From Acinetobacter junii CIP 64.5 (GTDB taxonomy: Bacteria; Pseudomonadota; Gammaproteobacteria; Pseudomonadales; Moraxellaceae), in assembly GCF_000368765.1 (NCBI RefSeq), contig NZ_KB849654.1, forward strand, positions 462,043 to 526,042: 64,000 nt of DNA, written 5' to 3'. Below the pieces are notes generated by a model. That model searched no databases, was not told the DNA's origin, and worked only from the letters and a program-made list of their open reading frames with translations. Below, in pieces: positions 59,014 to 64,000 of the stretch; the first letter of the stretch is position 1; every line of letters begins with the position of its first letter. Made by a program: the position numbers and the translations under genes.

Positions 59014-61641
59014 TTAGTTTCGAGGAATAATTCCTAATTGGCCAGTAATACGTCCACCCGTCAACACCATTTCACCTAAGCGTTGTGGCTGTGCTCCCAC
59101 TGTTGGAGGATAAAGATTTATATCTCGAACTCTTAATACACCTGAAATCTTTTCAGCATTCGTTGCACTATTTGCTCCACCACTTGCTCCAATACCTGTT
59201 GTTCCAGCTGGGTTGAAAGTTAGACCTGCTTTAAAGGAAACCATACCATCACAACCTGCTGTAGGACATGTCTCTCGAGTATCTGGTGAAATAATAATTG
59301 CATTATTAAATGCAACTTTACCATCGATATTATCGAAACCTACAGTAGAACCATCTAATGGATCGCTTAACTGAATTGAGCTTTTCCCACCATCTTTTAC
59401 AGCCTTAAGCTCTAACTCACCAACAACACTCAAGCGACTACCATCAGTACTGGTATATTCACTATTTGGTATTAAAGAAAGATCTATTTTCTTACCGTCT
59501 AAACGTAATTTAGTAGACAACAAAACATCATTATTATTTGAGAAGTCCGCTGATGAAGCTGATGCCGGTGTAGATGTCCCTTTATATAATGCTCCTGGTA
59601 AATATCCTCCTGCAATTTGTGCAGATAAGATAATCAAAATGTCTTTTAAACTAGCATTAAAACTTCCATTTTCAAGCCCAACTGTTCCCGTACCGCGCAA
59701 TAACATATCGATATTACGCAAACCAATATAACGTACTGAGTTTGTATCAGCGTTATCTAATAACAAGATTGAAGTAGTCCTTTGCTTAGTAGTATCTGTA
59801 CTTCCATTCATACCCGTAGTACTCATGGCAAGTGAAAAACCTAAACGCTCAGCACCAGCTACAACAGTATATCTTGTTCCACCTAAATCATAATAGTAAG
59901 CATCTGCTGGAGCAGTTGTACCATACATAGCTAAATTTGCATTTAAATCATAGAAAGGTAATGCTAAACCCCACGTATTACCTGCAGTATCATTGATTTT
60001 AGGAATCGTTGTACCTATCGTTCTTGCACTATTGGTAAAACGTCCGCTGCGTGAAAATGCCTGAAACTCTGCACCTCGAATAGCAGCCAGAAGCGCATAA
60101 GGATTTTGATCAGTCGTTCCATTATGAATATTTTGAACGTAATCAGCATCAGTGGTTAATGTTGTAGAACTAGAACCATTCCAATAACGACTTGTTTGCA
60201 ATACTTTATTCGCTGGTAATAAAACAGTTTTTGTATCTACTAAATTTAGATAAACATTTCCTGTATCAAACGAACCTCTGTTTCTCAAATTCAAACCCGT
60301 TAATTCTCCGAATTCAAATCCGTAGGTATTAAACCCTGCACCCCCTAGCTCCAATGTCGTCGCTTTTGTATTATCGCCTTGCAACATTGGATCATTCTTT
60401 TTGGTAAAGTCAGCTTTCATACGGAAAGCTATACCGGTATTACCAATAATATTTTGTGTTCCTGACGAACTAGTCCCATTATTCGCTTTACCTAAAATAT
60501 TAGTATTATCGGGATTACCAAATTGGTTATTTGTCACATTATAGATTGGATCTGTTCGTATATTTCCACTATTTACACTGACATCCAAGCTATTTGAATT
60601 TGTTCCTCGAACTTGAATTGAACCATTCACCATACGACCACTTGCACCCAATCGTATAAGTCCTTTAGCTTTCTCTGATGTAGCTTGACCATTTAAAGGG
60701 GTTTTAGTTCCATCTACAGAATAACGGTTATTTGGATTTACATTCTTATTCAGCATAAATTCTAAGTTTAAACCCGAATTACTCGCTGTAGAAGAATATG
60801 TATTTCCTGTAATTGTTCCTGAATTTGCTGGATCAGTTACACGAGTAAAATCAACATAACCATATGTTGTATTCGGTGTGGTACTTGTTGAAGTATTTAC
60901 CGTTCCATCTGCATTGTAATTAATAACTGCATCAGGTACCCCGGCTGCATTAGTTCGAACAATAAATCCTTCTGTACCATCAATGTACATTACGCCTTTA
61001 GCAAAAAAATTAAAATTAAAATTTTTCAGGATTAATTGATTGAGTGTTTGGCTTGGTGATAATCCAGTTGTTTGTCCAAGATAAATACTTGCATTTTTCG
61101 AAGCAAACGTTAACTCACTCTGACCAGTCTTACTAAATAGACCATCTCGAGTTTTAAAACTAATACTTGTATCTGAGTTGGTTTGTATTGCGATGTCCCC
61201 GACTGGACTTCCACAAGCTGTTGAGTCACAAACCTTAAACTTATTCATACTGATTAAAACAGGCGCAACTTTTAAATTGAAGTCTAATCCTGCCTTATTA
61301 GATTCACTACCAGTATTCATTTGAATATTGATATTAGGTCTTACTGTTGGTGATGAGCTATGCGATTGAATTTTGAAATTCTCAGCTTCAGCTCGTAATG
61401 TAGTGTCAGTTGCTTTTCCTGCACTTCCACGTCCTGCATTATCTTGCCAAAAGAAAGTCCCAACATTTAACTCTTTAAAATCTAAATTAACATTTAACCC
61501 ATCTTGTGCGTTAACGTCGCGCATAGATGTATCATCTAATGCTTGTAAAGCATAAGTAGAGTTGCTAACTAATAAAATACTTACAGCTAGAGTATTAAGT
61601 ACAAAATATCGTGTCTGTAGTTTCTGATTCTTCTTTTCCAT
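59014..61641 (-). CDS. Large secreted LDD/QDG-motif protein
   Basis: The 875-residue protein has a signal peptide (YFVLNTLAVSILLVSNSTYA) and then LQALDDTSMRDVNAQDGLNV. The rest is one long beta-rich, Asn/Gly/Thr-rich chain with amphipathic strands such as GLNLRNRGSFDTGNVYLNLVD and IGLRNIDMLLRGTGTVGLENGSF. One CDSTACGSP and one CPTAGC pair may be disulfides. It ends with ITGQLGIIPRN. The pattern suggests a surface or outer-membrane-associated solenoid or sheet. AAGGA precedes ATG 61641. Confidence 0.82.
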   Translation of the reverse strand: MEKKNQKLQTRYFVLNTLAVSILLVSNSTYALQALDDTSMRDVNAQDGLNVNLDFKELNVGTFFWQDNAGRGSAGKATDTTLRAEAENFKIQSHSSSPTVRPNINIQMNTGSESNKAGLDFNLKVAPVLISMNKFKVCDSTACGSPVGDIAIQTNSDTSISFKTRDGLFSKTGQSELTFASKNASIYLGQTTGLSPSQTLNQLILKNFNFNFFAKGVMYIDGTEGFIVRTNAAGVPDAVINYNADGTVNTSTSTTPNTTYGYVDFTRVTDPANSGTITGNTYSSTASNSGLNLEFMLNKNVNPNNRYSVDGTKTPLNGQATSEKAKGLIRLGASGRMVNGSIQVRGTNSNSLDVSVNSGNIRTDPIYNVTNNQFGNPDNTNILGKANNGTSSSGTQNIIGNTGIAFRMKADFTKKNDPMLQGDNTKATTLELGGAGFNTYGFEFGELTGLNLRNRGSFDTGNVYLNLVDTKTVLLPANKVLQTSRYWNGSSSTTLTTDADYVQNIHNGTTDQNPYALLAAIRGAEFQAFSRSGRFTNSARTIGTTIPKINDTAGNTWGLALPFYDLNANLAMYGTTAPADAYYYDLGGTRYTVVAGAERLGFSLAMSTTGMNGSTDTTKQRTTSILLLDNADTNSVRYIGLRNIDMLLRGTGTVGLENGSFNASLKDILIILSAQIAGGYLPGALYKGTSTPASASSADFSNNNDVLLSTKLRLDGKKIDLSLIPNSEYTSTDGSRLSVVGELELKAVKDGGKSSIQLSDPLDGSTVGFDNIDGKVAFNNAIIISPDTRETCPTAGCDGMVSFKAGLTFNPAGTTGIGASGGANSATNAEKISGVLRVRDINLYPPTVGAQPQRLGEMVLTGGRITGQLGIIPRN

Positions 61642-61668
61642 TGTTCAATCCTTTGAATTCAATAAAAT

Positions 61669-62451
61669 TTAACAACGAGCATGATTACTACATGCAAAAA
61701 TTTGGACTTTTCCATCTATTGCAAGGTTGCCATTCATTTGTAAACCGAGGAAACCCTTTTCTCGTCCTACATCATAATTATTGGCTGTTGTACCTGTAGC
61801 ACCAGTGCTTTGAGGAACAGAACTATAAATTCCTGTTTTTAAGAAACCATAATCTTGGGGATTTGTAGTTGTTCCCTCAATCAAGTTACCATTTGTATCA
61901 TAATAGGATAAAACTGTACCTGTATCCTGCTCGATAGATAGAGCATTAAAACCAAAATTACGAATTTGAATGGGTTTACTACTATCAAAAGTAAATTGCA
62001 TGGCTGGCTTAATTACCGTACCAGTACCAGTTTTTGGAAGGTATTGTAAATCAACTGCATCTAAGCCTAATTTCTGGATATTCAAAGTACCTTGCAATCC
62101 TTTGAAGACCACCCAAAGCTTACGTCCTTTATTATCTATACTAGGATCACTAGCTGCCATCGACCAAACTGGATCATTTGCACCCGCTGTACCCTGTTGT
62201 ACAAACCTCTTGTTCACAGAAATCGCTAACCGACAATATTCCAAACGAGCAGAATCACAGTTAAATGTTGGTGTGGTTCCTGCCAATAGATCTGTGTCAC
62301 TTAAGATATTGTGATTTAAAGAGAGTTTAAATGATAAATCGGCCCCACCTTGCCCTTGTATAGATTGCAAAGTTTGGTTATCTAAGGCTTGCAATTCAGC
62401 ATGAGATAAGTTTGTAGTGCACAATAGAAGCAAAGGGATTATTTTTTTCAT
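61669..62451 (-). CDS. Secreted LDN/QGG-motif protein
   Basis: The 260 residues start with a signal peptide (IIPLLLLCTTNLSHA) followed by ELQALDNQTLQSIQGQGGADL, a variant of the shared motif. The mature chain is beta-rich, with two cysteines early (CDSARLEYC) and two at the very end (CSNHARC). It lies 13 nt after the upstream gene and 27 nt before the 875-residue gene. Its function is not known. Confidence 0.8.
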   Translation of the reverse strand: MKKIIPLLLLCTTNLSHAELQALDNQTLQSIQGQGGADLSFKLSLNHNILSDTDLLAGTTPTFNCDSARLEYCRLAISVNKRFVQQGTAGANDPVWSMAASDPSIDNKGRKLWVVFKGLQGTLNIQKLGLDAVDLQYLPKTGTGTVIKPAMQFTFDSSKPIQIRNFGFNALSIEQDTGTVLSYYDTNGNLIEGTTTNPQDYGFLKTGIYSSVPQSTGATGTTANNYDVGREKGFLGLQMNGNLAIDGKVQIFACSNHARC

Positions 62452-62464
62452 ATTTAAACTCCCG

Positions 62465-64000
62465 TTACAGACCAGTAGTCGTTATTTTCATATGTTGAAT
62501 CAACAAACCATCGATTACAGCTGAACCGAGGTTATTACTTGGACTTGCATTGGTAATAATTGCTGGTGTTGCCGCCTGATTCGTTGCTGGAAACGGCGCT
62601 GCTGTTGTACCAAGTATAGTATTCACACTTGCATTTGAACCTGCTTGCCACACTGCGGCAGACGTTGCCCAATTACGGTTCGTCGTTGTACCGTAAGTAT
62701 ATTGTTGATTTGGAGTTGAGTAATTAGGACCACAAGTTGTATTCCCTGAACAAGTTGCTGCACTTGTAGGCAATCCATTTGAGGTTGTGAGGGTATCTTG
62801 CGTCATCCAAGCTGAACCATTCCAATATTGCCACTGTGTAGAAGTCCCTTTTATATCAATATTATTTTCATAACAAGTACTCCAACCACCAAAACCACAG
62901 CCATATGACCTACGCTGAAACGCATATTGATATGCATTATTATTAACTAACTGTTGACGTTGTTTATATTGCGCTTCGGTTAATTGTGCAGTCGTTGTAT
63001 TGGTCGCTGTAGAAGTAACCAATTTTCCAAATGAAATGCCTAATGCCCCCTCACCGCTATAAGCTATGAGAGTCTTACCACTGTCAGGACTAAAAACTGA
63101 ACCAATACTAATACTGCTATGCGTTGCCAACTTTTTGTTTACAAGGGTTGCCGCTGAATAATCTGTACGAGGTGACCCACCTTGATAACCACTAATCTCA
63201 CTTGTTCCACACTGATATACATTACAAGTCGAACCTAAATAACTTTTATCAGCACCTGTATAGTCCGTATAAATTTTTTTATAAATTTCTGGCTTATTTG
63301 GAATCCGCGCAATTTCTAAACTTAGGTTCTTACCATCCGAACCTAAAATTACGGGTTGATACAAACTACCCAAAACCAAATTAATATTCGGATTATAAAT
63401 AAATAATCCTTCGTTTGCATCAAATGATGGTGCACCACCACCATCCAGTGCTGGTGTAGTTAAACGTTCTGTATCTGTTGTTTCTCTAGTACTTAAACGT
63501 AATACTTTACCCTCTAATGTAGAAGGTACTTCCCATGTTCTTGTTCTTGTTTTTGTATCAGTCCGAGTCCGTGTTTGTATTTGATATTGACAGCCTATAG
63601 CATTACTCATAGTTGTTGTCGTTGACCCAGTATTACCACAGTTTCCTGTACTACTTGAACTTAAAGTAGAGTTTGCTCCCGCATGTACTAAGGTCCATGC
63701 ACTCGGTGTTCCCATCGACTCACTTACATTCTCAGTAACTGTTGCCTTTAGGTCTTGAGCATCACCACTATTTAAACGAATAACTCCCGCAATACCCAAC
63801 GTATTATTATAGAAAGAACTCATACCATTATTATTATTAGAACCACCTAATGTTTGGAAAACTTGTAAATTACTTCCATTCATACTAAAACCATTCGCTA
63901 TCGCTTGTAAGCGTAAGCGATTAGCACGTCCAGTGGCTGTTGTACTAAAATTTTCACCAAGATTAAATTGATCCACATCTCCTTCAACTTTACTTTGGTC
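62465..64000 (-). CDS. C-terminal part of a large secreted-type protein, runs off the window
   Basis: The frame is open to the right edge of the window (reading DQSKVEGDVDQFNLGEN at the edge), so the start is missing. At least 511 residues remain. They are beta-rich and Ser/Thr/Asn/Gly-rich, with an RT-repeat (QTRTRTDTKTRTRTWEVP), LFIYNPNINLVLGSLYQPVIL, several Cys pairs (CNVYQC, CGFGGWSTC, CSGNTTC) and a C-terminus IQHMKITTTGL like that of the 57940 gene. It is the first visible gene of the operon. The LDD/QDG motif, if any, would lie outside. Confidence 0.8.
   Translation of the reverse strand, partial: DQSKVEGDVDQFNLGENFSTTATGRANRLRLQAIANGFSMNGSNLQVFQTLGGSNNNNGMSSFYNNTLGIAGVIRLNSGDAQDLKATVTENVSESMGTPSAWTLVHAGANSTLSSSSTGNCGNTGSTTTTMSNAIGCQYQIQTRTRTDTKTRTRTWEVPSTLEGKVLRLSTRETTDTERLTTPALDGGGAPSFDANEGLFIYNPNINLVLGSLYQPVILGSDGKNLSLEIARIPNKPEIYKKIYTDYTGADKSYLGSTCNVYQCGTSEISGYQGGSPRTDYSAATLVNKKLATHSSISIGSVFSPDSGKTLIAYSGEGALGISFGKLVTSTATNTTTAQLTEAQYKQRQQLVNNNAYQYAFQRRSYGCGFGGWSTCYENNIDIKGTSTQWQYWNGSAWMTQDTLTTSNGLPTSAATCSGNTTCGPNYSTPNQQYTYGTTTNRNWATSAAVWQAGSNASVNTILGTTAAPFPATNQAATPAIITNASPSNNLGSAVIDGLLIQHMKITTTGL

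Overview
The window looks like a chromosomal segment of an Acinetobacter-type gammaproteobacterium (Moraxellaceae). The DNA is AT-rich. Gene orders typical of that group are present: tRNA-Gln-prs-rplY-pth-panD, GntR regulator-smc-zipA-ligA, birA-coaX next to ffh, and a bioA-bioF-bioC-bioD operon. No virulence island, prophage or CRISPR array is visible. This assignment rests on gene order and remembered family sequences; no search was run.

Layout. 1-2.6 kb: tRNA-Gln, prs, rplY, pth, panD. 2.7-6.0 kb: a patatin-like phospholipase with a cyclic-nucleotide-binding domain, cut by an in-frame TGA, convergent with a two-gene operon whose first, 72-codon gene carries an in-frame TAG. 6.1-9.2 kb: an FMN riboswitch ahead of ribB, then a HAD phosphatase, thiD and a BON-LysM protein. 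9.4-12.9 kb: two tandem acyl carrier protein genes, fabG, fabD, rpmF and yceD. 13-18.7 kb: an EpmC-like gene, a YciO-like gene, a decayed region with an eroded ORF and a GNAT acetyltransferase broken by a 738-bp IS1595-family element, then scpA-scpB-rluB.

18.8-34.3 kb reads as one peptide-uptake locus. On the minus strand lie two paralogous solute-binding proteins, a secreted M3 oligopeptidase, two permeases and a double-ATPase protein. Divergent from them, across a 656-bp AT-rich gap, are a TonB-dependent receptor, TonB, ExbB and two ExbD proteins. Together they could carry a peptide across the outer membrane, trim it in the periplasm and import it. 34.4-41.7 kb: a secreted protein of unknown function, biotin synthesis genes with a BioH-like esterase, a DUF6176-like protein, a periplasmic peroxiredoxin and a bacterioferritin lacking the usual haem methionine.

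42-57.9 kb is mostly housekeeping: an SDR reductase, a DUF6155-like gene, ligA, zipA, smc, an FCD-type GntR regulator with a palindrome over its predicted promoter, a TauE/SafE transporter, birA, coaX, a small hydrolase, ffh, ypjD and dusC. 57.9-64 kb holds an operon of four secreted proteins, the first running off the window. Three share an N-terminal LDD...QDG-type motif just after the signal peptide. They resemble DUF6160/Fil-type Acinetobacter surface proteins and are the least understood part of the window.
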